Origin: Sutcliffiella horikoshii
GTDB taxonomy: Bacteria > Bacillota > Bacilli > Bacillales > Bacillaceae_I
Direction of reading: 5' to 3'
Length of the DNA stretch: 64,000 nucleotides
Assembly (NCBI GenBank): GCA_001636495.1
Contig: KV440964.1
Coordinates: forward strand, 2,310,666-2,374,665
Shown piece by piece: positions 37,189-47,159 of the stretch (position 1 is the first letter of the stretch; each line of letters opens with the position of its first letter). The position numbers and the translations under genes were made by a program. Under the pieces are notes generated by a model. The model searched no databases. It had not been told where the DNA came from and saw only the letters and a list, made by a program, of their open reading frames with translations.

Positions 37189-37800
37189 ATGCAAAAGAAA
37201 CGGGTCATTTTAATAACCGATGGAGATGTATATGCCAAAAAAACGATACAATATGTTGCTGCACATTATGGTGGCAGATGCATTTCGGCTTCATTTGGGA
37301 ACCCTACTTTGCTTAGTGGTGAGGAACTGGTGAAGCTTATTTTACAGGCGAAAAGTGAACCCGTTTTTGTCATGTTTGACGATAGTGGCTTTCTTGGGGA
37401 AGGAGCTGGCGAACGAGCGTTGAAGCATGTAGCAACACACCCGCAAATGGAGGTGTTGGGTGTTATTGCGGTAGCATCCAAGACTCACCAGTCAGAATGG
37501 ACAAGAGTGCATGTCACTGTGGATCGTGATCTTCAGGTCTCTTCACATGGTGTTGATAAAAGTGGAATACAGGAAATGGATATTGGAAGAATAAACGGTG
37601 ACACCGTGTATTGTTTAGATGAATTGCACTTTCCACTTATTGTCGGAATCGGCGATATTGGCAAAATGGCACGGAAAGATGATGTAAGTCGAGGAGCTCC
37701 CATTACGAGCAAAGCGGTCGAAATCATTTTAGAGAGGAATGGGTACGATGTCTCACAATGGAATGGAAAAAATACCAATATCACCGAAGCTGACGATTAA
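37189..37800 (+). CDS. spoVAEA: Stage V sporulation protein AEa
   Basis: 203 residues, soluble. Begins [20 protein letters not shown] and contains [19 protein letters not shown] and [20 protein letters not shown], typical of SpoVAEa. Its C-terminal ~50 bases overlap the beginning of spoVAF. Role in the SpoVA complex is not essential in B. subtilis. Confidence 0.92.
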   Translation: MQKKRVILITDGDVYAKKTIQYVAAHYGGRCISASFGNPTLLSGEELVKLILQAKSEPVFVMFDDSGFLGEGAGERALKHVATHPQMEVLGVIAVASKTHQSEWTRVHVTVDRDLQVSSHGVDKSGIQEMDIGRINGDTVYCLDELHFPLIVGIGDIGKMARKDDVSRGAPITSKAVEIILERNGYDVSQWNGKNTNITEADD

Positions 37801-39220
37801 TGAAAAGTTTTTTAAAGATGAAGTAGGTTTGGGGGTCAGTTTTGACCTGGGTGTAAGGAAGATTACCGTACTAAAAAAAGAGCTGAACATCTATTATGTA
37901 AATGGACTTTGTGACACGATGTTCATCATTGAAATTATGGAAGAGCTTCTTCACATCAATGACTTTGAAAAGAAAACCTATAAAGTAAAAGAGATAGTTC
38001 ATAATCGTTTAGTCAACCAGCAAGTAAATGAAATTGAATATTTAGATGAAGTGGTTGACCAAGTACTCAGCGGTCTTATCGTTGTCTTGCTTGAAGGAGA
38101 AGATAGTGGTTTTGTTATTGATACGCGCTCATATCCAGGAAGAAATCCAGAAGAACCGGATACCGAGAAGGTGGTTCGTGGTGCACGTGACGGATATGTC
38201 GAGAATATCATTGTAAACACAGCACTCACAAGGAGAAGAATCCGTGATGAACGGCTCCGCAATGAAATTTTTCAGGTTGGAGAAAGGTCAAAAACGGATA
38301 TCTGTCTTTCATACATAAAGGACGTAGCGGATCCAGACCTTGTCGATATTGTGAGAAAAGAAACAAAGAATATAGATATTGATGGATTGACGATGGCGGA
38401 TAAAACAGTGGAAGAATTTATCGTTAAACAGGGGTTTAATCCTTATCCGCTTGTTCGCTATACGGAAAGGCCTGATATTGCTGCAACGCATCTATTAGAG
38501 GGTCATGTTATTGTCATGGTGGATACTTCTCCAAGTGTCATTATCACGCCAACGACTTTCTTTCATCATATTCAGCATGTGGAAGAGTATCGTCAATCTC
38601 CGGCTGTCGGGACGTTTGTGCGTTGGGTCCGTTTTTGCGGAATATTTGCATCTTTGTTCCTTTTACCTCTATGGTTTTTAATGATCTTAGAACCGAGCCT
38701 GTTGCCCGAACAAATCGGTTTCGTCGGACCGAATGAAGAATCCAACATCCCTGTTGTCTTTCAGATCTTTCTCGCAGATATCGGAATAGAGTTCTTAAGG
38801 CTAGCTGCCATCCACACACCTACTGCCCTATCAACTGCAATGGGTCTGATTGCTGCAGTTTTAATTGGTCAAATCGCCATCGATGTGGGGTTGTTTGTTC
38901 CGGAAGTCATTCTATATGTGGCTGTCGCGGCAATTGGATCTTTCACCACACCAAGTTATGAATTAAGCGTGGCTAATAAGATAGTCCGATTATTGTTATT
39001 AGTACTTGTTGCACTGTTCCATGTACCAGGGTTGGTAATTGGGGTGACCGTATTTGTGTTATTCTTGGCAGGCACTCGCTCTTTGAACACGCCATACTTA
39101 TGGCCATTGATTCCATTTAGCCCAAAAGCGCTATTTATGATCATGATCCGCAGAAGTACTCCAGGTGCAAAAATCCGGCCTAGTATCGTTCATCCTAAGA
39201 ATCGTTTCAGGCAGCCCTAA
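37748..39220 (+). CDS. spoVAF: Stage V sporulation protein AF (GerA-family)
   Basis: About 490 residues. Related to germinant receptor A subunits: large N-terminal domain (about 1-280) with [19 protein letters not shown] and [20 protein letters not shown], the short [19 protein letters not shown] segment, then four to five membrane helices. The exact start among ATG 37739, 37748 and 37760 is uncertain; AGAGG suits 37748. It overlaps spoVAEA by about 50 bases in another frame. It forms a 5AF/FigP-type ion release complex in B. subtilis that speeds germination. Confidence 0.92.
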   Translation: MSHNGMEKIPISPKLTINEKFFKDEVGLGVSFDLGVRKITVLKKELNIYYVNGLCDTMFIIEIMEELLHINDFEKKTYKVKEIVHNRLVNQQVNEIEYLDEVVDQVLSGLIVVLLEGEDSGFVIDTRSYPGRNPEEPDTEKVVRGARDGYVENIIVNTALTRRRIRDERLRNEIFQVGERSKTDICLSYIKDVADPDLVDIVRKETKNIDIDGLTMADKTVEEFIVKQGFNPYPLVRYTERPDIAATHLLEGHVIVMVDTSPSVIITPTTFFHHIQHVEEYRQSPAVGTFVRWVRFCGIFASLFLLPLWFLMILEPSLLPEQIGFVGPNEESNIPVVFQIFLADIGIEFLRLAAIHTPTALSTAMGLIAAVLIGQIAIDVGLFVPEVILYVAVAAIGSFTTPSYELSVANKIVRLLLLVLVALFHVPGLVIGVTVFVLFLAGTRSLNTPYLWPLIPFSPKALFMIMIRRSTPGAKIRPSIVHPKNRFRQP

Positions 39221-39310
39221 TAACAAACTAGTAAGAATATTCGCTTGATAGAGGGGTTTAGATGTGGTAGAGTTTAGTTTAATCAAGTGCAGAATGAAAG
39301 TGATTGTTCG

Positions 39311-39341
39311 AACAGCTAAAGATTCTGTTTAGCTGTTTTTT
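39311..39341 (+). terminator. spoVA operon terminator
   Basis: AACAGCTAAA, 7-base loop, TTTAGCTGTT followed by TTTT. About 105 bp remain before lysA; they hold no gene I can see. Confidence 0.85.
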
Positions 39342-39447
39342 GCTTAAATTTTGTAAACAGGGCTAGAACACATCCACATCTCTCTAGTAGAGAATATGGT
39401 ATTAAATAGAGCTACATATAAACTAAAAGCGTGAGGGGAAACGGCAG

Positions 39448-40773
39448 ATGTATTTTCATGGAACTAGTAAAGTGAACGCAAAAGGACATTTGGAAATAGG
39501 GGGAGTCGACACGATCGACCTTGCCAACGAATACGGCACTCCCCTATATGTATACGATGTGGCGCTAATAAGAGAGCGTGCGCGTGATTTTCAGAAAACC
39601 TTTAAAAATTTAGGTGTAAAAGCCCAAGTAGCTTACGCCAGTAAAGCTTTTTCTTCTGTTGCGATGTTCCAATTAGTGAAAGAGGAAGGCTTATCTCTAG
39701 ATGTAGTGTCAGGCGGAGAGCTATATACCGCTCTCGTTGCAGATTTTCCAGTAGAACGTATCCATTTCCATGGCAATAACAAGAGTATCGAGGAGCTTGA
39801 AATGGCAGTGGAGAAGAAAATCGGCTGTGTGGTTGTCGATAACTTCCTAGAACTGAAGCTGCTTCAGGAAATTTGTGAGAAACATGGCTATGTTATGCCG
39901 ATTCTGCTTCGTGTAACGCCAGGAATAAATGCACATACCCACGATTACATTTTAACAGGTCAAGAAGATTCCAAGTTTGGATTTGATTTGCAAAGCGGGC
40001 AGGCGTATGAAGCGATGAAAATTGCCTCCGCGGCAACGCATTTAGACTTATTGGGGATACATTGCCATATTGGATCACAAATTTTTGAAACAACTGGATT
40101 TAAGCTTGCAGCAGAAAAGCTCTTTGAAACATTAAAAGAGTGGAACGAGAAAGAAGGATTCCCAGCGCGTGTCGTAAACCTTGGTGGCGGATTCGGAATC
40201 CGTTATACAGAGGAAGATAATCCTCTTCCCGCATCCGTCTATGTAGAGGAAATTATTTCAGATGTACAATCCTTTGTAGCCGATCATGGATTGACCATGC
40301 CAGAAATCTGGATCGAACCTGGCCGTTCCCTGGTAGGCGATGCTGGTACTACCATCTATTCAGTAGGGTCGAAAAAAGAGATTCCAAACATAAGACATTA
40401 CTTGGCTATTGATGGTGGCATGACCGATAATATCCGACCAGCTCTTTATCAGGCTAAATATGAAGCAGTACTGGCAAACAGAGTGGAAGATGAAGCAGAT
40501 GACAAAGTATCTATTGCGGGTAAATGCTGCGAATCCGGTGATATGCTCATTTGGGACCTGCCATTACCTAAAGCTAACCATGAAGACTACTTGGCAGTAT
40601 TTTGTACGGGAGCGTATGGATATGCCATGGCTAACAACTACAATCGAATCACCAAACCGGCAGTAGTGTTTGTGGAAGATGGCGAAGCGCAATTGGTCAT
40701 CCGCCGTGAAACGTTTGAAGATTTAGTTAGACTGGATTTACCTTTTCAAGCAAAAAGTAAGATCGTCAAATAA
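39448..40773 (+). CDS. lysA: Diaminopimelate decarboxylase
   Basis: 441 residues, PLP-dependent fold III. Last step of lysine synthesis: meso-diaminopimelate to lysine. Schiff-base lysine in VAYASKAFSS (about residue 61); HGNNKS, GIHCHIGSQI, NLGGGFGIRY and IEPGRSLVGDAG bind PLP and diaminopimelate; CCESGDML holds the dimer-interface Cys. Ribosome binding site GAGGGGAA. The location after spoVAF is as in B. subtilis. Confidence 0.96.
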   Translation: MYFHGTSKVNAKGHLEIGGVDTIDLANEYGTPLYVYDVALIRERARDFQKTFKNLGVKAQVAYASKAFSSVAMFQLVKEEGLSLDVVSGGELYTALVADFPVERIHFHGNNKSIEELEMAVEKKIGCVVVDNFLELKLLQEICEKHGYVMPILLRVTPGINAHTHDYILTGQEDSKFGFDLQSGQAYEAMKIASAATHLDLLGIHCHIGSQIFETTGFKLAAEKLFETLKEWNEKEGFPARVVNLGGGFGIRYTEEDNPLPASVYVEEIISDVQSFVADHGLTMPEIWIEPGRSLVGDAGTTIYSVGSKKEIPNIRHYLAIDGGMTDNIRPALYQAKYEAVLANRVEDEADDKVSIAGKCCESGDMLIWDLPLPKANHEDYLAVFCTGAYGYAMANNYNRITKPAVVFVEDGEAQLVIRRETFEDLVRLDLPFQAKSKIVK

Positions 40774-40791
40774 TATCAAAAATTTAATATT

Positions 40792-40823
40792 GCCCACCCT
40801 TTTGTAAATGGGTGGGCTTTTTT
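40792..40823 (+). terminator. lysA terminator
   Basis: GCCCACCC, loop ttttgtaaat, GGGTGGGC followed by seven T. Confidence 0.92.
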
Positions 40824-40833
40824 AGTGATAGAG

Positions 40834-40976
40834 GTTTCTAGCTGGTGATTGGAGCAAATGGCGAAGACTCCTGCGGGGGAGTAGCGACAATGTTGAGACC
40901 CCGCAGGCGAAGCTGAGGAGGCTCAAGGTCGCCCCGCGGAAAGCGAAGCCATTTGCGGAAATCAACAGCGGTGTTC
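40834..40976 (+). repeat. Copy 3 of the dispersed ~140-bp repeat
   Basis: GATTGGAGCAAATGGCG start, then ACTCCTGCGGG, TAGCGACAAT, TTGAGACCCCGCAGGCG, GAGGCTCAAGGTCGCCCC and GCCATTTGCGGAAATCAAC. Complementary segments (CAAATGGC with GCCATTTG; CTTGAG-like with CTCAAG; CCTGCGGG with CCCCGCAGG) can fold into a branched structure. It sits between lysA and ppiB. Confidence 0.92.
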
Positions 40977-41093
40977 AAGAGATCAATTAACAAAATAGTA
41001 GTATAACCTGCCATCTGACTTCCTTTTCCTACTATAATCATGTATGATTATAACTGGTTCATTTTTAAATCGAGATACAAGGAGATGTTCATA

Positions 41094-41534
41094 ATGGCAA
41101 AAACAGGATACATACTAATGGAAAATGGCGAAAAGATTGAATTCGAACTTTATCCAAACGAAGCACCTAACACGGTTGCTAACTTTGAAAAATTAGCGAA
41201 CGAAGGATTTTACAATGGTGTATCATTCCACCGTGTCATCCCTGGTTTCGTAAGCCAAGGTGGAGACCCGACTGGTACTGGTGCTGGCGGAAGCGGTACT
41301 ACTATCAAGTGTGAAACAGAAGGAAACCCACATAATCATGAAGCGGGAAGCCTATCAATGGCTCACGCTGGAAGAGATACTGGGTCCAGCCAATTTTTCA
41401 TCGTACATCAACCACAACCTCACTTGAACGGTGTTCACACTGTGTTCGGTAAAGTGACTTCTGGTTTAGAAACTGCTAGAAATATGAAAAATGGCGATGT
41501 TATGGAGAAAGTAGAAATAACGGACGCTGAATAA
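41094..41534 (+). CDS. ppiB: Cytoplasmic peptidyl-prolyl cis-trans isomerase (cyclophilin)
   Basis: 146 residues. Cyclophilin core with [19 protein letters not shown] and [21 protein letters not shown], including the catalytic Arg and the Phe/His that line the cyclosporin pocket. No signal peptide. The start is ATG 41094 after AAGGAGATG; the frame is open upstream to 41040 without a ribosome binding site. A TATAAT at 41033-41038 may be its -10 element. Confidence 0.94.
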   Translation: MAKTGYILMENGEKIEFELYPNEAPNTVANFEKLANEGFYNGVSFHRVIPGFVSQGGDPTGTGAGGSGTTIKCETEGNPHNHEAGSLSMAHAGRDTGSSQFFIVHQPQPHLNGVHTVFGKVTSGLETARNMKNGDVMEKVEITDAE

Positions 41535-41543
41535 GACAAAAGC

Positions 41544-41570
41544 GGGAGCAGAGATGCTCTCTCTTTTTTT
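41544..41570 (+). terminator. ppiB terminator
   Basis: GGGAGCA, loop gaga, TGCTCTC followed by a T-run. Confidence 0.85.
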
Positions 41571-41597
41571 ATAACGGAAAGAAAGCAGGGAACTACT

Positions 41598-41684
41598 TTG
41601 AATAAAAAGAATTGGATTCTACTAGGTGTTTTGCTGACGATGTCGCTTGTTTGGGGACTGATTTACTGGTTTTTCATCGTTTAA
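41598..41684 (+). CDS. Possible 28-residue single-helix membrane microprotein
   Basis: A TTG start about 27 bases after the ppiB terminator, with CAGGGA upstream, opens 28 codons. The product is NKKNW followed by one continuous hydrophobic helix (ILLGVLLTMSLVWGLIYWFF) and stops. The positive-inside N-terminus fits an N-in or N-out single-pass peptide. It is too short for family recognition. The ribosome binding site is weak and the start is not ATG, so translation is uncertain. Confidence 0.4.
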   Translation: MNKKNWILLGVLLTMSLVWGLIYWFFIV

Positions 41685-41762
41685 CATACTAATCTGAAAC
41701 TTTAAATTTTACTTATCGTGAAGATATGCTAAGATAATAATGATAGACAACTACATATGATG

Positions 41763-41907
41763 TCCTTCGGGGGTGGGTGAAATTCCCTACCGGCGGTGAT
41801 GAAGCCATGTTGCTTCTTAGTCCGTGACCCGGTTTTCTTGGAAGAGAAAAGCGGTGGATCTGGTGCAACTCCAGGGCCGACAGTGAAAGTCTGGATGGGA
41901 GAAGGAT
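41763..41907 (+). promoter_or_regulatory. FMN riboswitch (RFN element)
   Basis: All hallmark blocks are present in order: CTTCGGGG, GGGTGAAATTCCCTACCGGC, GGTGATGAAGCC, TTAGTCCGTGACCC, GGTGGATCTGGTGCAACTCC, AGGGCCGACAGT and AAAGTCTGGATGGGAGAAGG. It binds FMN and switches the rib operon off through the terminator at 41979. A possible sigma-A promoter is TTTACT (41708), 16 bases, TAAGAT (41730). Confidence 0.97.
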
Positions 41908-41978
41908 TATAGATTGCAAGCAGTGAAAAATTCATTTATGAGCACTGTTTATTTTCCTATACGCAATTTTAATCCACC

Positions 41979-42014
41979 AAACCTCTAAGGCCATATGCTT
42001 AGAGGTTTTTTATA
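41979..42014 (+). terminator. Riboswitch-controlled terminator of the rib operon
   Basis: AAACCTCTAAG, 8-base loop, CTTAGAGGTTT followed by a T-run. It lies 72 bases after the FMN aptamer. Confidence 0.88.
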
Positions 42015-42026
42015 TGTAAGGAGTAT

Positions 42027-42168
42027 TTTAGCTGTGGATTGGAGCAAATGGCGGAGACTCCTGCGGGAGAGTAGCGACAATCTTGAGACCCCGCAGGCGC
42101 AAGCCGAGGAGGCTCAAGGTCGCCCCGCGGAAAGCGAAGCCATTTGCGGAAATCAACAGCGGTGTTTA
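42027..42168 (+). repeat. Copy 4 of the dispersed ~140-bp repeat
   Basis: Nearly identical to copies 3 and 5 (AGCTGTGGATTGGAGCAAAT ... GGAAATCAACAGCGG). It lies between the FMN-riboswitch terminator and the ribD start, so it is part of the rib operon leader. Confidence 0.92.
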
Positions 42169-42200
42169 ACAGAACCGTATGTAAAAAAGGAGGGGTCACA

Positions 42201-43307
42201 TTGGACGATCAATACTATATGAAGTTTGCCATAGATTTGGCAAAGCGTGCAACAGGCCAGACCTCTCCCAACCCTGTAGTAGGCTCAGTCGTCGTAAAGG
42301 ATGGGGAGATTGCCGGATTTGGTGCACATCTAAAAGCTGGTGAAGCACATGCAGAAGTAAATGCCATACAGATGGCAGGGCGTGAGAAAACAAAAGGCTC
42401 GACCGTGTACGTCACATTGGAGCCGTGTAGTCATTATGGAAAAACACCACCTTGCTCGGATTTACTCATTCAATCCGAAGTCAGCAGAGTAGTCATTGCT
42501 TCAGTCGATCCCAATCCCCTTGTAGCAGGAAAAGGGATAGAGAAACTTCTCCATGCTGATATAGAGGTGGAGGTGGGAGTATGTCAGGAAGAGGCTTTAG
42601 CTTTAAATCAAGTATTCTTTCACTACTTAAAGACAAAGCAACCCTTCGTGACGCTAAAAACCGCTGCTAGTTTGGATGGGAAAACGGCAACACACACAAG
42701 TGAGAGCAAATGGATTACAGGAGCGGAAGCACGGTTGGATGTGCATCAATACCGACATCAACATGATGCCATCCTGGTCGGGGTGGGTACAGTACTAGCC
42801 GACAATCCTAGCTTAACGACTAGACTTCCAAGAGGCGGGAAGAACCCGATAAGAATTATTCTAGACTCTGCTTTACGTACACCATTGGATGCTAAGGTGG
42901 TTACAGATGGAGAGGCACCGACCTGGATTATTACAGGCTCGAAGCCGGATGGTAAAAAAGTGGCAGCTCTTCCAAACACACAAGGGGTAAGAGTTCTTAC
43001 ACTTCCAACGTTGAAAGTGGATATCCCTTCACTCTTATCTTTACTTGGAGAGGAAGGGATAACATCACTATTTGTGGAAGGCGGGGCAACGGTTAATGGC
43101 AGTTTCCTTAAAGAGAAAGCCATCAATCAGGTCATAACCTATATTGCACCTAAGCTTATCGGTGGAAAAGACGCACCAACGTTAATAGGTGGAGAGGGTT
43201 TTGCAACGATGGGAGAAACGCTTGATCTTGAAATAAAAGACTTTTCGCAAATAGGTAAGGACTTAAAGATAGTCTCGGTACCCAAATTAAATGGGAAGGA
43301 GGAATGA
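42201..43307 (+). CDS. ribD: Bifunctional diaminohydroxyphosphoribosylaminopyrimidine deaminase / reductase
   Basis: 368 residues. N-terminal cytidine-deaminase-like domain (about 1-140) with the zinc motifs HAEVNAI and PCSHYGKTPPC. C-terminal reductase domain (about 145-365) with TLKTAASLDGKTATHTSESKW-like start and LFVEGGATVNGSFL. Performs steps 2 and 3 of riboflavin synthesis from GTP. The start is TTG 42201 with AAGGAGGGG 8-9 bases upstream; the upstream open frame runs into the repeat and is not coding. Confidence 0.95.
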   Translation: MDDQYYMKFAIDLAKRATGQTSPNPVVGSVVVKDGEIAGFGAHLKAGEAHAEVNAIQMAGREKTKGSTVYVTLEPCSHYGKTPPCSDLLIQSEVSRVVIASVDPNPLVAGKGIEKLLHADIEVEVGVCQEEALALNQVFFHYLKTKQPFVTLKTAASLDGKTATHTSESKWITGAEARLDVHQYRHQHDAILVGVGTVLADNPSLTTRLPRGGKNPIRIILDSALRTPLDAKVVTDGEAPTWIITGSKPDGKKVAALPNTQGVRVLTLPTLKVDIPSLLSLLGEEGITSLFVEGGATVNGSFLKEKAINQVITYIAPKLIGGKDAPTLIGGEGFATMGETLDLEIKDFSQIGKDLKIVSVPKLNGKEE

Positions 43308-43311
43308 CCAC

Positions 43312-43965
43312 TTGTTTACAGGAATCATTGAAGAAATAGGAACAATCAAACAAATCATTAAAAGCGATCAGGCAATCGTTCTAGAAATAGAAGCGAAGAA
43401 GGTATTAGAAGATGTAAAGCTTGGCGACAGTATAGCAGTTAACGGTGTTTGTTTGACTGTTACAACTTTCTCTCCTAACCAATTCACCGTGGATGTGATG
43501 CCGGAAACGGTACGTGCAACCTCCTTGCAGGCTTTAAAAGCGGGCTCGAAAGTGAACCTTGAACGAGCCATGATTGCCAATGGTAGGTTTGGAGGGCATT
43601 TTGTCAGCGGACATGTGGATGGCACAGGTACCATCCAAGATAAGAAAAGAGTGGCAAATGCTGTCTATTATACCATCGTCGTCAATGAAGATCTTTCACG
43701 CTATTTGATGCTCAAAGGGTCTGTTACGGTTGACGGTACTAGTTTAACGATCTTTGGGGTATCGGACAATAGCTTTACCATTTCACTCATTCCACACACG
43801 TTGAATGAAACCATTCTCGGAGGAAAAGGTAAAGGAGATACCGTTAATATTGAAGTGGACATGCTGGCAAAATATATGGACCACTTGTTGAAACAACAAC
43901 ATGCAGGACCATCTCCAAAGTCTAGTATGTCAGCATCGTTTTTGGAAGAGCACGGATTCAAATAA
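43312..43965 (+). CDS. ribE: Riboflavin synthase, alpha subunit
   Basis: 217 residues with two lumazine-binding domains (about 1-97 and 98-195). The N-terminus FTGIIEEIGTI carries the active-site Phe; NGVCLTVT and DGTSLTI are the paired domain motifs; GHFVSGHVDGTG lies at the junction. The start is TTG at 43312 with AAGGAGG 9 bases upstream. Dismutates two lumazines to riboflavin. Confidence 0.94.
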   Translation: MFTGIIEEIGTIKQIIKSDQAIVLEIEAKKVLEDVKLGDSIAVNGVCLTVTTFSPNQFTVDVMPETVRATSLQALKAGSKVNLERAMIANGRFGGHFVSGHVDGTGTIQDKKRVANAVYYTIVVNEDLSRYLMLKGSVTVDGTSLTIFGVSDNSFTISLIPHTLNETILGGKGKGDTVNIEVDMLAKYMDHLLKQQHAGPSPKSSMSASFLEEHGFK

Positions 43966-43980
43966 GGTGAGGTGAGAGCA

Positions 43981-45183
43981 GTGAGTAAAATGTTTAATAC
44001 GATTGAAGAAGCATTGACGGATCTCCAAGAAGGGAAGGTCATCATTGTTTGTGATGATGAGGATAGGGAGAATGAAGGGGATTTTGTTTCTCTTGCAGAA
44101 AAGGCAACTCCGGCTGTTGTTAACTTCATGGCCACACATGGGCGTGGATTGATTTGTGTTCCTGTTCAGGAGGAGCTTGCAGACAAATTGGATCTTGTTC
44201 CAATGGTAAACCACAATACAGATTCTCATGGAACCGCATTTACTGTAAGTATCGACCATATATCAACGACTACTGGTATTTCTGCATTTGAACGGTCTAC
44301 AACTATACTCGAACTGTTGTCTCCCACTTCAAAAGCAGGGGACTTCAAGCGGCCTGGTCATATTTTCCCGCTTGTAGCGAAAAAAGGTGGGGTATTGAGA
44401 AGGGCCGGACATACCGAAGCAGCGGTAGATTTGGCACAAATGAGCGGTTCCTATCCAGCTGGAGTGATCTGTGAAATTATGAACGAAGATGGATCCATGG
44501 CGCGTGTACCTGAGCTTAGAAATATTGCCGATAAATTTGACTTGAAAATGATAACCATCAAGGATCTAATCCAATATCGCAACAGAAAGGACAAACTTGT
44601 TCAGAGGGAAGTGGAGATTAAGCTTCCTACCGAGTTTGGAGAGTTCAAGGCCATCGGATATTCCAATATCGTCGATGGCAAAGAGCATGTGGCATTGGTG
44701 AAAGGGGAGATAAGCCCTGATGAGCCAACGCTTGTGCGAGTTCATTCCGAGTGTTTAACAGGAGATGTGTTCGGTTCCAACAGATGTGATTGCGGACCAC
44801 AACTGCATGCAGCACTGGCTCAAATTGAAGAAGCAGGTAAGGGAGTGCTGCTCTATATGAGACAGGAAGGTCGCGGCATCGGCCTACTGAACAAGATGCG
44901 AGCTTATAAACTGCAGGAGCAGGGTTATGACACAGTGGAAGCCAATGAAAAGCTGGGATTCGGTGCGGATTTAAGAGATTATGGAATCGGCGCACAAATC
45001 CTCCGGGACCTTGGTGTTTCCAAAATGAAACTGTTAACGAATAACCCTAGAAAAATTGCTGGGTTAAAAGGATATGAGCTGGAGGTAGTGGACCGAGTGC
45101 CACTTCAGATGCCGACAAAAGAAGCGAACGAAAACTATTTAAAAACCAAACATTCTAAATTGGGGCATATGTTGCATTTTTAA
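43981..45183 (+). CDS. ribBA: Bifunctional GTP cyclohydrolase II / 3,4-dihydroxy-2-butanone-4-phosphate synthase
   Basis: About 400 residues (ribA in B. subtilis naming). N-terminal DHBP synthase (about 1-200) with [12 protein letters not shown] and [12 protein letters not shown]-terminal GTP cyclohydrolase II (about 205-398) with [20 protein letters not shown] (zinc cysteines) and [15 protein letters not shown]. Supplies both precursors of riboflavin. Start GTG 43981 is chosen from AAGGTGAGG spacing; GTG 43972 and ATG 43990 are alternatives. Confidence 0.95.
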   Translation: MSKMFNTIEEALTDLQEGKVIIVCDDEDRENEGDFVSLAEKATPAVVNFMATHGRGLICVPVQEELADKLDLVPMVNHNTDSHGTAFTVSIDHISTTTGISAFERSTTILELLSPTSKAGDFKRPGHIFPLVAKKGGVLRRAGHTEAAVDLAQMSGSYPAGVICEIMNEDGSMARVPELRNIADKFDLKMITIKDLIQYRNRKDKLVQREVEIKLPTEFGEFKAIGYSNIVDGKEHVALVKGEISPDEPTLVRVHSECLTGDVFGSNRCDCGPQLHAALAQIEEAGKGVLLYMRQEGRGIGLLNKMRAYKLQEQGYDTVEANEKLGFGADLRDYGIGAQILRDLGVSKMKLLTNNPRKIAGLKGYELEVVDRVPLQMPTKEANENYLKTKHSKLGHMLHF

Positions 45184-45237
45184 TATAAATTATTCCGGTA
45201 TGATAATACAGTACCGTAAAAATAGGAGGAACATTTC

Positions 45238-45702
45238 ATGGCAAAAGTATTCGAAGGTAATTTAGTAGGAACAGGACTTAAAGTTGGAATCGTAGTTGGA
45301 AGATTTAATGAGTTTATTACAAGCAAGCTTCTTGGCGGAGCGGAGGATGCCCTTAGAAGACATGGTGTAGAAGAAGGTCAGGTGGATGTAGCTTGGGTAC
45401 CAGGTGCTTTTGAGATTCCATTAGTGGCCAAAAGAATGGCTGATTCCGGGAACTATGATGCAGTTATTACACTTGGTACAGTTATTCGCGGCTCCACTCC
45501 TCATTTTGATTATGTATGTAATGAGGCTGCAAAAGGAGTATCCCAGGCGTCCATGCAATCTGGAATTCCGGTAATCTTCGGTGTGTTGACCACCGAAACA
45601 ATTGAGCAAGCCATTGAAAGAGCGGGTACAAAAGCCGGAAACAAAGGCTGGGAAGCTGCGGCGGCTGCCATTGAAATGGCAAATTTATTACGCGAATTTT
45701 AA
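45238..45702 (+). CDS. ribH: 6,7-dimethyl-8-ribityllumazine synthase
   Basis: 154 residues. Condenses the ribityl pyrimidine with dihydroxybutanone phosphate; forms 60-mer capsids around riboflavin synthase. [50 protein letters not shown] and [17 protein letters not shown] are canonical. Ribosome binding site AGGAGG. The last biosynthetic gene of the operon. Confidence 0.96.
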   Translation: MAKVFEGNLVGTGLKVGIVVGRFNEFITSKLLGGAEDALRRHGVEEGQVDVAWVPGAFEIPLVAKRMADSGNYDAVITLGTVIRGSTPHFDYVCNEAAKGVSQASMQSGIPVIFGVLTTETIEQAIERAGTKAGNKGWEAAAAAIEMANLLREF

Positions 45703-45858
45703 GATTTATTTCAAAAGGGTGTACTTTAAAGCTTTGATTGGATAGAATGTATATTTAAGAGTAAGAAAATCTTTCAAATAGGAACATTCGGTTGTAATTT
45801 TTCCTATACTATTTGTAGTTACACTGATGAAAGTTTTTTCGATAATGAGGGGTAATAT

Positions 45859-46221
45859 ATGTTAATTCGTTATAAGAAGAGCTTTGAGAAAATTGCTATG
45901 GGCCTCATGTCCTTTATGCCGACTGAAAAAGAGCTGAAGAAATTGCAGCAATCCATGAGAGACTACGAAGAGAAAGAAAACTGGCAGCTTTTCCTTTGGA
46001 AGGAAGAAGATATTATTGGATTGATTGGTATCGAGTTAGAAGAGGATAGCTTCACCATTCAACATATCAGTGTCATTCCATCCCATCGCGGGCAAGGATT
46101 TGGCAAGAAAATGGTCGTGGCGCTCACGGAAACCTATCCAAACAAAGCCGTGAAAACAACACAATATACAACTGCATTTATTGAAAAATGTGATTTAGAT
46201 GAAAAGGAATGCAGTGAATAA
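45859..46221 (+). CDS. ribT: RibT, GNAT-family acetyltransferase-like protein
   Basis: 120 residues. N-terminus LIRYKKSFEKIAMGLMSFMP matches B. subtilis RibT closely as I remember it; the acetyl-CoA pyrophosphate loop is visible as SVIPSHRGQGFGKKM (about 73-87). It is 156 bases after ribH, further than in an ordinary operon, and I see no terminator between them, so it may be reached by read-through or have its own promoter. Substrate unknown. Confidence 0.9.
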   Translation: MLIRYKKSFEKIAMGLMSFMPTEKELKKLQQSMRDYEEKENWQLFLWKEEDIIGLIGIELEEDSFTIQHISVIPSHRGQGFGKKMVVALTETYPNKAVKTTQYTTAFIEKCDLDEKECSE

Positions 46222-46238
46222 CTGCAAAATATGTGGAA

Positions 46239-46274
46239 AACGACGCCTTTCTAATGAAAGCGCGTCGTTTTTTT
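46239..46274 (+). terminator. Terminator after ribT
   Basis: AACGACGC-CTTTC, loop taat, GAAAG-c-GCGTCGTT followed by TTTTT. Confidence 0.9.
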
Positions 46275-46315
46275 GATGTGATAATGGGTTTTCTCGTCTG
46301 ATACAGTCTGGAGAA

Positions 46316-46438
46316 TAAAAATACAAGCGGAACGGGAACGAATACTGTCCGAAAAACGAAAATACGAGCGGAACGGGAGCAAATACTGTCCGAAAAACAA
46401 AAATACGAACCGAACAGCACCAAATACTTGCCGTTCGA
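46316..46438. repeat. Minisatellite C, 41-bp period, about 2.9 copies
   Basis: Units start with ATACAAGCGGAACGGGA at 46321, ATACGAGCGGAACGGGA at 46362 and a diverged ATACGAACCGAACAGCA at 46403, each followed by an ATACTGTCCGAAAAAC-like segment. It fills the gap between the convergent ribT and ypuF genes. Confidence 0.85.
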
Positions 46439-46510
46439 CAAAAAACATCATATTTCTATGATGTGCAAAGCACATTAGACCTTTGCTTAATCCTACTAAA
46501 GTAAACTCAT

Positions 46511-47041
46511 CTAATCTTTCGCTTCACGTCGCTTTCGCAGGTCTAATTGGCGTAGCCTCTCGTCAATCACTTCAGAGCGATCCCGGAGTGTATGCCTATT
46601 CACTAATGAGTCATCAAGTAAGTCACTGGCAGTGCCCCAAGGCTTTCTTGATTTGTTTGCCATATCCTCACAAGATAGCTGCAGTTCAGGATCTGCAATC
46701 GGCAAACTCAAACTGCTATATGCTTTTCCCATTCGTACACAATCCATTCTCTCTTCCAACAATTTAACCAGTTCCCCACTATCAAGCCCTAACGCATTAA
46801 TTGCTGCCGACTCCTTACAGATAATCGAATGGGCATTTTGGAGCATCCTCAAAGCCCCCTTGAAATTTCCTCGTCGATGATGATATAGTCCGACTGCAAT
46901 TTGAATAAGTCCGACCCAATGCATCTCACGATCAGCAACATCTTTTTCCTTCCAATACTCTTCTAGGACCTCATGGCATTCGAAATAGTCTCTATCACAA
47001 TGAAAATGGTATAAATAATCAAGATAAGCTTTCGGATACAA
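46511..47041 (-). CDS. ypuF: DUF309 domain protein YpuF
   Basis: 176 residues, on the minus strand. The DUF309 core is clear: FHCDRDYFECHEVLEEYWKE near residue 13 and the following helix WVGLIQIAVGLYHHRRGNFKGAL near 42, i.e. a small all-helical fold with a conserved H-x3-E-x2-W signature. Function unknown. Convergent with ribT and divergent from scpA; the B. subtilis order ribT-ypuF-scpA is kept. A long, Arg/Lys-rich tail follows after residue 125. Confidence 0.85.
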   Translation of the reverse strand: MYPKAYLDYLYHFHCDRDYFECHEVLEEYWKEKDVADREMHWVGLIQIAVGLYHHRRGNFKGALRMLQNAHSIICKESAAINALGLDSGELVKLLEERMDCVRMGKAYSSLSLPIADPELQLSCEDMANKSRKPWGTASDLLDDSLVNRHTLRDRSEVIDERLRQLDLRKRREAKD

Positions 47042-47159
47042 AGGATTTCCCCCTTTATGTAAATCTAATAATATTTTAACATAATCATGAAAACTCTATA
47101 AAATATGTGCGGAATACTCTATACTATTGTATAGTTTGATGTTTATGTTAGGTGGATGA

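Noticed and set aside
39221-39447. A lysine riboswitch upstream of lysA
   Set aside because: The leader shows only the spoVA terminator and a loose AGATGTGG/CCACATCT complementarity. The L-box blocks are not present.
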